From positions 1 to 37,847 of the forward strand of contig JAKIUY010000032.1 of NCBI GenBank assembly GCA_021647315.1: a stretch of 37,847 nt of DNA, in the 5' to 3' direction. Origin of the DNA: Victivallaceae bacterium (GTDB lineage: Bacteria; Verrucomicrobiota; Lentisphaeria; Victivallales; Victivallaceae). Both the position numbers and the translations under genes were made by a program. The notes under the pieces are model-generated. The model worked only from the letters and a program-made list of their open reading frames with translations, was not told the DNA's origin and did no database searches. This document shows positions 14,932-24,500 of the stretch, in pieces (position 1 is the stretch's first letter; each line of letters begins with the position of its first letter).

Positions 14932-15609
14932 ATGAAAGTACTGTCAGAACAGGAATATCAGCAACTGCTTGAAATAACAGAAACTATAGAGCGCGACAAA
15001 CAGGGCGAAAAAGTTCTTGAATACCCTGACGGCAGGTATATGAAACTGTTCAGAATCAAGAAACTGATTTCATCGGCAAGGCTCTACCCTTACTGGCGAC
15101 GGTTTATTCGCAACACCGCGACCTTAAAGCGTTTGAATATTCCAACTATCGCATCAATTGAAGAGGTTGTAAGGGTTCCGCATATCAAAAAAACCGCGAT
15201 TATCTATAAACCGTTGCTTGGTCGAACAATTATTCAGTTACAGAAAAAAGGTGAACTGACTGAAGATTTGATTGTCAACATCGGAGCATTTGTTGCATCT
15301 CTGCATGCAAAAGGGGTCTATTTCCGTTCATTGCATCTAGGTAATGTTGTACTTGATCCAGATGGTCAACTGGGGTTAATCGATATTTCAGATCTGCAAA
15401 CCAGTCCGTTCGCTTTGTCTGTATTTTCAAGAAAACGCAACCTTCGCTATCTTTTCCGCTGCTGGAATGGATTACGTTTATTAAACAATCCACAGCATGA
15501 TGCTCAAATATTTATTAATGAATATCTGCGCAACCTGAAACCAGCTTGCGCAACACGCATGAAAACATTTCTAAGCCAGCTCAGAGAAGAACTGGCTCAA
15601 AAGGAATAA
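14932..15609 (+). CDS. WaaP/RfaY-like (Bud32-fold) kinase, LPS core or toluene-tolerance type
   Basis: 225 residues with a reduced protein-kinase-like fold. A lysine-bearing N-lobe strand is GRYMKLFRIKKLISSARLYP. The catalytic region is LHAKGVYFRSLHLGNVVLD (about 125-143), where HLGN replaces the usual HxDxxxxN loop, followed by LGLIDISDLQ as the DFG-like metal site. This form is seen in lipopolysaccharide-core kinases and the 'toluene tolerance' Ttg8-like proteins, which phosphorylate sugars of the envelope. The substrate is unproven here. It follows the ABC-F gene by seven bases, so the two share a transcript. It ends 16 bases before the convergent gene at 15626. Confidence 0.7.
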   Translation: MKVLSEQEYQQLLEITETIERDKQGEKVLEYPDGRYMKLFRIKKLISSARLYPYWRRFIRNTATLKRLNIPTIASIEEVVRVPHIKKTAIIYKPLLGRTIIQLQKKGELTEDLIVNIGAFVASLHAKGVYFRSLHLGNVVLDPDGQLGLIDISDLQTSPFALSVFSRKRNLRYLFRCWNGLRLLNNPQHDAQIFINEYLRNLKPACATRMKTFLSQLREELAQKE

Positions 15610-15625
15610 TACCCTATTCCCTAAT

Positions 15626-16147
15626 TTATTTTGCAATCAGCTTGATGTCATCAATAAATAATTTAGCCGTTTTCATGGGTTCTATTCCCCAACCCCGGCT
15701 ATTAAAATTGATAGCGGTTATTAAATTGAAGCCAACCGGTTTTCGCGACACCCCCAGTTTATCAAATGGAATCGTAATTTTTTTCCAGCCATCCCAGTCA
15801 ATCTTGATTTTTTTGTAATAGTAGTTGCCACGTTTACCTTCTGGATCAGAGGTCAACGCCAACATCAACTGTGCCCCCTGCGCATCTTTGGCATAAAGTC
15901 GAAAACTGAGTGCCTTGTAATTGCTGAAATCCGTATCGACAGGAACAATACGGAATGTCTTGCCAGCAGCGGCTCCTGTAAAATCTCCAACCATATTCTT
16001 TGGTTTAACCGGATCCGCGACTGTTTTGACGGTTAAGCTTTTAACCGCGTTATTCTCACCATCATAAAGCACGATATCACTGCCATAAGATGCAGAACCC
16101 ATAACAAAAGCGAACAGTGCTGACATTATACATTTTCTTGAAGCCAT
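15626..16147 (-). CDS. Small secreted carbohydrate-binding-like beta-sandwich protein
   Basis: 173 residues with a signal peptide (basic start, hydrophobic core to about residue 22, cleavage after SYG-S or nearby). The mature part is one beta-sandwich domain: AGKTFRIVPVDTDFSNYKAL, LSFRLYAKDAQGAQLMLAL, KIKIDWDGWKKITIPFDKLG and a final AKLFIDDIKLI. This is the pattern of CBM11/CIA30-like galactose-binding folds (W-x-G-W-K-x-I-x-I-P with a terminal I-D-D-I strand). No catalytic site is visible. AAGGAG lies six bases before the ATG. It may bind a glycan target for the secreted enzymes encoded upstream. Confidence 0.7.
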   Translation of the reverse strand: MASRKCIMSALFAFVMGSASYGSDIVLYDGENNAVKSLTVKTVADPVKPKNMVGDFTGAAAGKTFRIVPVDTDFSNYKALSFRLYAKDAQGAQLMLALTSDPEGKRGNYYYKKIKIDWDGWKKITIPFDKLGVSRKPVGFNLITAINFNSRGWGIEPMKTAKLFIDDIKLIAK

Positions 16148-16206
16148 AATTACTCCTTATTAAGGTTATTTAGGTGCACCAGTAAATAAAATTGGCGAAC
16201 CTTTAA

Positions 16207-16231
16207 TCGACAACAATATCACGGTTGTCGA
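16207..16231. repeat. 8-bp hairpin TCGACAAC...GTTGTCGA
   Basis: Perfect arms at 16207-16214 and 16224-16231, about 60 bases upstream of the small secreted protein gene on the minus strand. An operator or leader hairpin is possible. Confidence 0.5.
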
Positions 16232-16271
16232 ATAATGTCAACAGATGTTATAAAAGATTTCCCGGTCAATA

Positions 16272-16340
16272 AATATAACCGGCTCCGCCGGAACTTTTTC
16301 AGACAGGATGAACAAGATTGACAGGATTTTTAATTTTTTC
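16272..16340. repeat. Dispersed repeat, second copy of the 10234-10330 type
   Basis: Shares ATATAAC-CGGCT, the CTTTTTCAGACAG core, ATGAACAAGATTGACAGGAT and the T run with 10234-10290, but lacks the right-hand ATCCTGTC arm. The 331-base gap 16148-16478 holds only this, the hairpin at 16207-16231 and AT-rich DNA. Confidence 0.75.
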
Positions 16341-16478
16341 AAGAAAAATTAAAAAATGACTTAATATTCTCTTAGCTTTATTTTTGTTGTAATTGTTTTA
16401 TTGTGAAATTGTTGTAAATATGCATATTCAAAAACGTGCATAAAAAACAAGCAAATGACGGTTAGTAGTACAAAGCGG

Positions 16479-18890
16479 CTAAAGTTCATTGACTGCAGTC
16501 ATTAATTTATAAAGTCGTGTAATTGCATCCTGAGATAAGACTTCTTTATATAACCTGATTTCATCCATTCTACCCTTGTAAAATTGGTTGCCGTATTTAC
16601 CAATATAAAGATAACTGCCACCCGTAACAGGATCAGTGGTAAATGAAGTTGTTTTCTTTAAAACCCCATCAATATAAACTTTATATTCATTTGCGCTGAT
16701 ATCACGGGTTATAACCAAATGGCTCCAGACATCATCTGGAACTGTACCTGCATCCGCTATCTTAAATGAGGTGTAACCAGATCCCCCATCCTCTGAATGG
16801 TATGCATACATTATACCAGAATCCATTACTTTAAAATACCCTTCATACTTAGGTCCGCCCATACAAATAAGCGCTTGATGTGATGGACCGTTTGTCAGAT
16901 CAGGTTTAAGCATTAGCGATATAGTCAAATCACCACCCATATCGCCAGGAACTGTTCCGCAATCGACAAAATCTTCAACTCCATCAAACAGCAGGTTTAT
17001 GCCAAGTTTGGGGTTTTTAGCCCGTAACTGTGATTCAGTAACACCATCACCCCACATTTGCTGCTTAATCAAAATGCCATCGCCGTGAAGATACGAGACA
17101 TCAGCAAGTTTCAATCCTGTAAGCATACCGTCACACTTGTAGTGCAGAGCCGTGTTTCCATACATATAAAGGTCGAAAACATAATGTTCATCCACCGCAT
17201 AATCGTATATTCTCAGATCATCAATTGTCCCCGGATGATTAGCACCATAAACCGTTCCGAGTTTCAGATTTTTGCTTGTGCTTCTCGGCTGAGCGTCGCT
17301 TGAAGTCCAGCTTTCCGTACTGACCGGAATACCGTTGACAAAGGTCTTCAATATTCCGGTATTTCCTGATACTGTACGAACAATTGCAATATGAACCCAT
17401 TTATCATCTGGAATTGTATTAGTGGGCATAAGATATTTCGTAAAACCGGGAGAAGCTCCATGCATGTAATACAACCGGCCGGCAGAAAAAAGCCTAATCG
17501 AAAATTCATCATAAGGAGATGTTCCGAGCAACCATGACGATCCCGTCGGAATTAAACTCAAATCCACTTTTACCCAGAAAGCAATCGTCAGTGATTTAGT
17601 TAAATCATCCGGTGTGCCAAAATCAATTCCATCATCATTGCCATCAAGAACAATTGCTTTGGATCCAACATTTCCAGTAGTATACGCCGGAGTTCCAGCT
17701 ACAGTTCCGTTATTAGTCCAACCGGATGAATCGTTTGCATCATCTTCAAATTTAAAGTAATATTTACAGTCAAGGTAGGTTAGATTATCATAATTAGCAT
17801 TGTAAAGCCAGGAAGTGCTTGCGCCTGAGGTCAAACTTCCCCACGCCTTAAATTGCCGCCATACGTCCAATTTACGCCCATCCGGATAACCGTAGCCAAT
17901 ATATTCGACATTGGCAAACGTACAATCATGGACATACATTTTTTCATTTTCAGCTCCAGTCACGGCGTCAACAAAACTAATTCCGAGATAATTAGCTCCT
18001 TCAATATAGCAATCCTTGACTTCCACTTTCTGGCCAAAATTTGCAATTGCGGTTGCCGTTTCAATTCCACTTGTTTTACCATTCAGACAATCAATAAAAG
18101 AGCTGTTTTTAATCACATGATTTCTGGGGTCATTTATCCTGTTTATCGGCGTTTCAAAAGCAATCGCGGCTCCACCGTGACTAGGTACTGAATAGAGAAA
18201 TTTACAGTCATCAATAGTAACATTAAAAACATCGCCTTTGACGTTTATACATTCGGCAAAAGTACCGAAAATTGTACATTTTTTAATTGTAATTCTATCT
18301 GAGTAATCTCCCCCGGTTGACTCTCCTATATAAATCCCCTCTGCATACGTATAACCTTCAATCCCGGTAGAGCCTATTTTGCAGTTTTCCACCAATACAT
18401 CAGTCGTATATTTTATCTGAATTGCTTCGCCGCGACTGTCACTGATATCACAATCCTTCACTGTCAAATTTTCACAGTACTTGATTTCAAAACTGTTATG
18501 GATATCTTTCCAGTCCAAGCCCTGAACAGTAACTTTTTTACAATTATTAAGAATGAGTCCTTTGGATGCAACCCCTGCTCCATCGAACAAAACTGATTCG
18601 TTATTATAATTTTTTATTGTGGTTGTTCCATTAGTTCCGGTAACATAATCAAGTGTGGGGATTGGATTAGCAGATAAACTGTAAGTTCCACCCCGTAAAT
18701 ATAGTGTGTCGCCACCACTTAGCGATAAAGCATCCAGTCCTTTCTGAAACGTCTGCCATGGATTGCTAAGAACTCCAGTTCCACTAGTATCATCTCCAGT
18801 AGGAGAAATATAGTAATCCTGAGCAAAAAGATTGAATAACGATAAAAAAGCTACAACTGTAACGATGGTAAAAAAAGATTTTTTTAACAT
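16479..18890 (-). CDS. Secreted right-handed beta-helix protein with two LamG-like domains
   Basis: 803 residues. A signal peptide (1-23, LSLFNLFAQ end) is followed by a parallel beta-helix at about 28-350: the opening DYYISPTGDDTSGTGVLSNP and repeated short rungs such as VTVQGLDWKDI, LTVKDCDISDS, VLVENCKIGS and ITIKKCTIFG are the pectate-lyase/DUF1565 form. Two LamG/concanavalin-like domains follow (about 375-565 and 580-795), each with a KYYFKFEDD- or LHYKCDG-like start, FWVKVDL/LMLKPDL, W-x-H-(I/L)-x-I-x-R and (I/M)D(D/E)(I/L)R(I/L)Y. No catalytic residues are certain; it may be a polysaccharide lyase/binding protein or a cell-surface protein. GGAG lies ten bases before the ATG. Confidence 0.8.
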   Translation of the reverse strand: MLKKSFFTIVTVVAFLSLFNLFAQDYYISPTGDDTSGTGVLSNPWQTFQKGLDALSLSGGDTLYLRGGTYSLSANPIPTLDYVTGTNGTTTIKNYNNESVLFDGAGVASKGLILNNCKKVTVQGLDWKDIHNSFEIKYCENLTVKDCDISDSRGEAIQIKYTTDVLVENCKIGSTGIEGYTYAEGIYIGESTGGDYSDRITIKKCTIFGTFAECINVKGDVFNVTIDDCKFLYSVPSHGGAAIAFETPINRINDPRNHVIKNSSFIDCLNGKTSGIETATAIANFGQKVEVKDCYIEGANYLGISFVDAVTGAENEKMYVHDCTFANVEYIGYGYPDGRKLDVWRQFKAWGSLTSGASTSWLYNANYDNLTYLDCKYYFKFEDDANDSSGWTNNGTVAGTPAYTTGNVGSKAIVLDGNDDGIDFGTPDDLTKSLTIAFWVKVDLSLIPTGSSWLLGTSPYDEFSIRLFSAGRLYYMHGASPGFTKYLMPTNTIPDDKWVHIAIVRTVSGNTGILKTFVNGIPVSTESWTSSDAQPRSTSKNLKLGTVYGANHPGTIDDLRIYDYAVDEHYVFDLYMYGNTALHYKCDGMLTGLKLADVSYLHGDGILIKQQMWGDGVTESQLRAKNPKLGINLLFDGVEDFVDCGTVPGDMGGDLTISLMLKPDLTNGPSHQALICMGGPKYEGYFKVMDSGIMYAYHSEDGGSGYTSFKIADAGTVPDDVWSHLVITRDISANEYKVYIDGVLKKTTSFTTDPVTGGSYLYIGKYGNQFYKGRMDEIRLYKEVLSQDAITRLYKLMTAVNEL

Positions 18891-18952
18891 GATAAAACTC
18901 TCCTGTTTTTATTAAAACATTTTGGATACAATTAAATCAAACTACTGAGGTG

Positions 18953-18985
18953 ATTGCAAAAATCTGCAGTGGAGACTTTTGCAAT
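18953..18985. repeat. Inverted repeat ATTGCAAAA...TTTTGCAAT
   Basis: Perfect 9-bp arms (18953-18961, 18977-18985) between the GH84-like gene and the beta-helix gene. The minus-strand reading has no T run after the stem, so it may be a stability hairpin or operator. Confidence 0.5.
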
Positions 18986-19153
18986 TGCCTTTACTTACAT
19001 TTATTTATTATCTTTAATCAATTCTCCTTATCGTTAAAAATTAAAATGCATAACCCAATGCAGCGGATAAATTTCAATTCTGCCATTGGGGACTGATTAC
19101 TGCGCAGAAACAATCATTTACAGTACAAAATTATAATTAAAAATATTGAACAA

Positions 19154-21274
19154 TCAAAACTTCAGTTCGACCTTGGATATCATCACCCAGGCAGCTCCGG
19201 CATTCATGGTCTCAAACTCAATTACATTCAGGCCTGGTTTAAGCAAAGATTTTTTGATAGTTAACTGCTTTGTCTTCCAATTACCGTATGGGAAAATATC
19301 TTTATTTTCAATCAGAGTAGTACCGTTTATTCTAATGGCAAAAACTATACCATGACAGGCCTGACCTTCAATACTCAGCTTGATCTCTTTAGTTGGCAAT
19401 TCTGTTAGTTTAAAATTAATAAATGCCTTTGCGCCACCAGGTTTACCTCTGCCGTAAACCGCTACACCATTACGTTTAGGACATTTCCAGGCATAATTTC
19501 TGAAATATATCCCACCGACAATATCAGCAGGAAACTCAAACGTCACTATACCTTCAGGTTTTATGGTTTTACCTTTACGGCTTTTATGATAGAAATAATT
19601 GACAATGGCAATCCCATTTTTATGCATCTGCTGTAATTCAGCAATCAACGCTTTATTTTTACACGTTTTTTCTATTTGTTGTAAATATGCGTTTGCCTGC
19701 TTCAACCACTCCAGATTAGTTTTATACTGTTGTTCCGTGACAATAATACTCTTCAAATATCCCTTGTTTAGTCGAGCAATGGTTTTTTCTATGGGAAAAT
19801 CCTTAGCGACTTTTATCATTTTTCTTCTGAATGCCAGCAATGGCTTAACCGCTTCAGCACCAGCTATTTGGGTCAATACCCGTAAGCGTGAACGTTCAGG
19901 GTTGTACCGTTTGGCATTCCACAAATAATCGGCAATCTGCATACCTTTAATAGTAAAGCGAACATTGCGATTCATTACGCCCATAACATGCAGACCGAGG
20001 CATTTATCAGTTTCAGTCAGAGCCTGATACCCAACTGCGTATTGTTCAAAGAGTACCGGTCCACGATTTTTACCTAACGGCTGCGCAAACGTATTATCAA
20101 ATACCACAAAACGCCGTCCTTCAATGCCTTTAACAAGTGCCGCCACATCTTGAGTTGCAAAATCAAATGAGATGGTTTTAGCTCCGGTCCACATAATGAC
20201 AACATTTTTCGGTACACCAGCTTTATCATAATAGGTTTTAATATCTTCGGAACCATGATAATTACCTGGCACTACGCAAATAATTGTTCCAGGAAAATCT
20301 TTATTAACCTGATTAGCAATTCGGCTGACCAAATATGCATGAACTCCGGCTGGAGTCCCAAACTGCTCTTTATCCTGTAAATTAAGATGTCTGGGATTCC
20401 CGGCATGGTCGTCAATACCAATTGTAATCAATTTATTGCCTAATTTCAGACCTTTCTTAAAAGTATTATAATAAGCTTGAATATCCTTATCATTACTGCA
20501 GACAATATTATGCTGTGACGGCTTATCACCCTGCCCTGAGTCATAAGGCTCCACCCATTGATTGACTAAGCCGCCACGCGGCAAAATATACTCAATTGCA
20601 GTTTTCAGTCTTTTCAGATAACTTGGAGCAGGCATGTCCCATTGGCCTCTGATATCCCTTTCCCAAGGTGGTAAAAAACTGATATTTATTTTGTATTGTA
20701 AATTATGTTTAATTGCATTCAATGAGTCCTGCCCGCCCATTGAACGATAGGAAAAATCCGGCCAGTCACGAATTGAACATTGCGGCAGGGTCAAGTTTCC
20801 TGATTGCAATAAAAGCAGTTGCCGCAAAGTCTGCACACTCCAGCAAAGGCCGGCTCTGTCACGTCCGGCAAGAACTATAATCGGTCTGCCGCGCCATATT
20901 CCAGTTTTAATCGCATAACCTTCAGGTTGCATTGGAATATTTATTTTAAGCTCATTAACCGCGGGGTGTTTACCACCAATATCCATAATAATCAAAGCTG
21001 GGCTACTTGGTACAGTATTACTCTCAACTGTTACAGTCGCGCCACTTTTCTGTTTGATAATATTAGCCAGCTCCGTTGCAATTACCCTGTTTTTATCATG
21101 AACAATTGAAACTTTTGCCTGACGTTTTTCAACTATGACAATTTTACTGTTATGATATTGCTCTTCTTTGGGTTCAGGGATAATAATAACTGTTGGTTTA
21201 GTTGCAGCTATCAGTTTCATTCCAGCAGTAAATACTAAGAGCAGGGTTAATCCGGTAATTAATATTCTTTTCAT
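19154..21274 (-). CDS. Secreted GH84-like (beta-N-acetylglucosaminidase type) enzyme
   Basis: The start is set at the ATG at 21274 (AAAAGGG upstream), which gives a clean signal peptide MKRILITGLTLLLVFTAG; the frame extends ten codons further without need. The 706-residue product begins with a GH20b/NAGidase N-domain (about 25-165: IPEPKEEQ, VIATELANIIKQKSGATVTV, PEGYAIKTG, DRAGLCWSVQTLRQLL). The barrel follows (about 170-440). ITIGIDDHAGN (about 283-293) carries an Asp-Asp pair in the place of the GH84 catalytic pair, and VVIMWTGAKTIS matches the GH84 MWTG strand. The last 150 residues form a beta-sandwich. It probably cleaves GlcNAc-type residues, but activity is inferred from these motifs alone. 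It lies downstream of the GH20-like gene, same strand. Confidence 0.75.
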   Translation of the reverse strand: MKRILITGLTLLLVFTAGMKLIAATKPTVIIIPEPKEEQYHNSKIVIVEKRQAKVSIVHDKNRVIATELANIIKQKSGATVTVESNTVPSSPALIIMDIGGKHPAVNELKINIPMQPEGYAIKTGIWRGRPIIVLAGRDRAGLCWSVQTLRQLLLLQSGNLTLPQCSIRDWPDFSYRSMGGQDSLNAIKHNLQYKINISFLPPWERDIRGQWDMPAPSYLKRLKTAIEYILPRGGLVNQWVEPYDSGQGDKPSQHNIVCSNDKDIQAYYNTFKKGLKLGNKLITIGIDDHAGNPRHLNLQDKEQFGTPAGVHAYLVSRIANQVNKDFPGTIICVVPGNYHGSEDIKTYYDKAGVPKNVVIMWTGAKTISFDFATQDVAALVKGIEGRRFVVFDNTFAQPLGKNRGPVLFEQYAVGYQALTETDKCLGLHVMGVMNRNVRFTIKGMQIADYLWNAKRYNPERSRLRVLTQIAGAEAVKPLLAFRRKMIKVAKDFPIEKTIARLNKGYLKSIIVTEQQYKTNLEWLKQANAYLQQIEKTCKNKALIAELQQMHKNGIAIVNYFYHKSRKGKTIKPEGIVTFEFPADIVGGIYFRNYAWKCPKRNGVAVYGRGKPGGAKAFINFKLTELPTKEIKLSIEGQACHGIVFAIRINGTTLIENKDIFPYGNWKTKQLTIKKSLLKPGLNVIEFETMNAGAAWVMISKVELKF

Positions 21275-21318
21275 TTTAACCCTTTTGGTTGATGAACATC
21301 TCAAGTATTTTAAATATA

Positions 21319-21507
21319 TTATTTACCCATAAAACCCTGACTAACCAGTTGATGGGTTTTACTCGTCAAAATTACATCTATGCCCATACGAACATAGACC
21401 ACCGCATCGGCAAAATCATCGGAATAAAACAAATTACAGATTATTCCTGCCTCATGGGATCTAGCGTTTTTTTGAACTTGCTGTCCGACAGCGGCAGGTA
21501 CTACTTC
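21319..21507 (-). pseudogene. C-terminal remnant of a glycerophosphodiester phosphodiesterase (GDPD) gene
   Basis: Between the GH20-like and GH84-like genes the minus strand has a 62-codon open frame without a start, bounded upstream by TGA. It reads ...HEAGIICNLFYSDDFADAV then YVRMGIDVILTSKTHQLV and ends in TAA. The G-I-x-C-N-x-F-x-S-D-D...MGID-x-ILT pattern is the last barrel strand of GDPD proteins. The catalytic His and Glu regions are absent, so only a decayed 3' piece remains. The opposite plus-strand frame (21289-21528) is its shadow. Confidence 0.6.
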
Positions 21508-21530
21508 TCAAGCGGGATGCCTAACTAATT

Positions 21531-24500
21531 TCAATCCAATGAGATGCCGAACAATATCAGTGCCATATCTTTTGAATTTCCCGATATAACTTTTATCGCC
21601 TTAATAGTTTTCCGGGGATGGGGGTTTACCCAGGTAAAGGTTGGTAAATTGATAAATACTGAATTACCCACAGTACCGAAAAGACCAATATCCATATCAC
21701 GCCCCAATGTTTTATCATTGGCGGCCACAATATTTACTCGATATTCAAGTTTAATTTTAGCCTTAGTGCCATCACGGTAAATAACTTCATAGCTGCCGGG
21801 CGCGGTATTCATAAACTTTTTATGCATTCCGGCCATATCCTCAACTAAATCCTGACGGCTGGTGGTATGCATGAAAGTTATCACTGCAGCTTTGGCATTT
21901 ACCGGAATAACCGTTACTTGCGGTGCAGATTTTTTCGCGACCTTAGCATTGGCAACCAATAACTCAACATTATCAAACCATGCAGTTGTTCCTGCTTCAG
22001 TTGCGGAAAAACAGATTCGTACGGCTGCAGAATTCGGTGGTAATTTGATTTCTTTCGTCACCCATGGACCAGCCTTGGTTCTTGAATAGAGAACTTTAGA
22101 ACTCCACTTGAACTTGCTATCACCTGAATAAGTCCAAACTGACCCAAGCCCCGGGCCATCAACCTTGACTTTGTAGCGCAGCATGTATTTAAGCTTTGAA
22201 TCAAGTCGGATATCTTGAAATGCCCGCATGAAAGTTTTTTGCTTAGGCGCAGTTATTTTCAACATACTGTCGGCAACCTCTATCTTACCTTTGCTTTTAC
22301 GTTCCGTTCGCCAGCTATCCAAGTCAGTGGTAAATTTACCATTCTGAACCACTCCAGTAACACCATCAGCAGTGCCTCTGGCAACTATAGCGGCTGGCTG
22401 ACCATTTTTGGTAAAAACTTTTACATCAATCCCACGGTAATTTTTAAATGGCGTTGCGATAAAATCAAGTTTGGTCCCGACAGGCAACCCTAACATTTTT
22501 ACCAGCTTACTACCGCCAACCAAACCATTTTTATAGTTTACGGCTTTAACCTGTTTAGTAATTGAACCAACTTTATTCCAATAGGCCGCCCCCTGCACCA
22601 ATGTATCGGGTAAAAACTTCAAATTAGCCAAATCACAATCTTCCGGGGACCATGAATAATATGCGGTTAAAGCCGCGGCTCGGATTAAATTAGGTTTCAG
22701 TTCATTGATCTGCGTGGTATTCCATGAGGTCAAGCACATCCCGTCTGCATTATGGCGCATTACAGAATATGCCAGACGCGGGGTGTTTTTGGTTCTGAAC
22801 CATGGGCAGGCGATGGTCTCAAGACCAGCATTTTTAAACATTTTTATTGACGGCAGATCAACCGTATAATCCTGTTTCCCATCATATTTCCAGTCAAGAA
22901 TAGCTATATCATTCGGCAGTTGAGCCAACATTTCAGACCCGTTAATTTTCATCTGTTTGCCATTATATCCGGGATCAATCATATCCCCGTACATATACAT
23001 TTTAATGCCGCGCTTTTTCAAGAAGGCATAATTCACATTTACCGCTTCAATAAACCAGTCTGCCGGTTTCCATTTTTTGGCTTTTGCCGCAGCACTGGTA
23101 ACCGTATTGCCGTAATGCGTTTCATCCATGGCAATACAAAATCCTTTCGGCTTCAAGGTGTCAATAATCTCTGCCTGAAGTTTAAGCATCACTTTTTGTG
23201 CTTCTGGATTGGCAACATCCAAATTACGATAAGTTTTCTGAATAACATCAACATCATCAACGAGCAGATTAATGCCACCCGGTATATGTTTCAAATACTG
23301 CACCCGTCCCCAGGATGAAAAGTACGGAATAGGCTCAATTCCCCGCGCTCGGGCATAATTGAAGACATCAATCCATTGTTGTTTCGTGGTTTTCTTGCTG
23401 CCAATAGGATAACTATCAAAAGGAAATTTGGTTTTGCTACTGTAACTATCAAGCACAATAAAAAGTTTATTCAGTCGCAACAGGTAAGCTGTTTCAATCG
23501 TTTTTTTCACCTCTTCCGGGTCAACATTGCCAATCAGCCAGCCACGGAATGGCATTCGAGGGGCATCATAAAGGGTTAAGGCTGGCAATTGGACAGCCGG
23601 GAGAAATTTTGCGCGATTTACCATTAAGATCATTGTTGCAATACCACGCAAAACGCCCGCCTTAGTCCGTCCGGTAATAGCAACCTTGCCGGGAGTTAAT
23701 TCGAGTTTAAACGCTTCCGGGCTTTGCATCTTTTTCAAGTCGTTACCCGACAATTCAGGCGTTTCCAGCTGTGATTTTACCTCTAAAATGACTTTTACCG
23801 CCCCAGCCTTGCCGACTGCAAGACTTTTATTAAGGCCATTTAATACTCCCCGATCAATTCCGGCTGTTTTATCCTCAATAGCCACTTGCACCGGCAATTT
23901 GAAGCTTTGCTGCCTTTTTATCAATTTCACCGGCTTGCCTGCAATCAATATTTCTGGGATGCTAAGTAATTTGGTGAATTTTGCGACAATGCCACGTTGT
24001 TGATCTGCCTGTTTTACCGCAGGCAGTTTCAAGGTTATCGGCGCAAATTCATCTGGAACTGCATACCATTTACCGGATAACGGTGCCCAGGTTTGATTGG
24101 GCTCTTTACCTTGCGTCCGGTGACGGGTGAAATTGACAAAAAGTTTTTGCTCGCCGCCAATATTTTTACCGAATAAACTACTCAGTTTTATCCGCATTTC
24201 CACCGTCCATTCTTTACTGCCAATCGCGGCTTTAGCTTCCCAGTCACCGGTATAATTAGACTTGGCGGTCGGATACCAGGTAACACTCGGTTTGCCAATA
24301 TTTTTCTGTTCCCAGTGTTTGATTGAGGCTGGGTTAACCAGCAAGTGAGTGGAAGATTTTTGATCGGTAGAAATAAACGTTTCAACACAATCATCAGCAT
24401 AGATACCGATGGTGTCCTGCATCTCTTTGACATTTGCCGCAGTTGAAACTTTCATCCCTTTTATATTAGGCTCTTCAGCCCGATACGCAATATAAAGCGA

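Noticed and set aside
21289..21528. 79-codon plus-strand frame between the glycosidase genes
   Set aside because: The opposite strand carries a recognisable GDPD remnant; the plus frame is its shadow.
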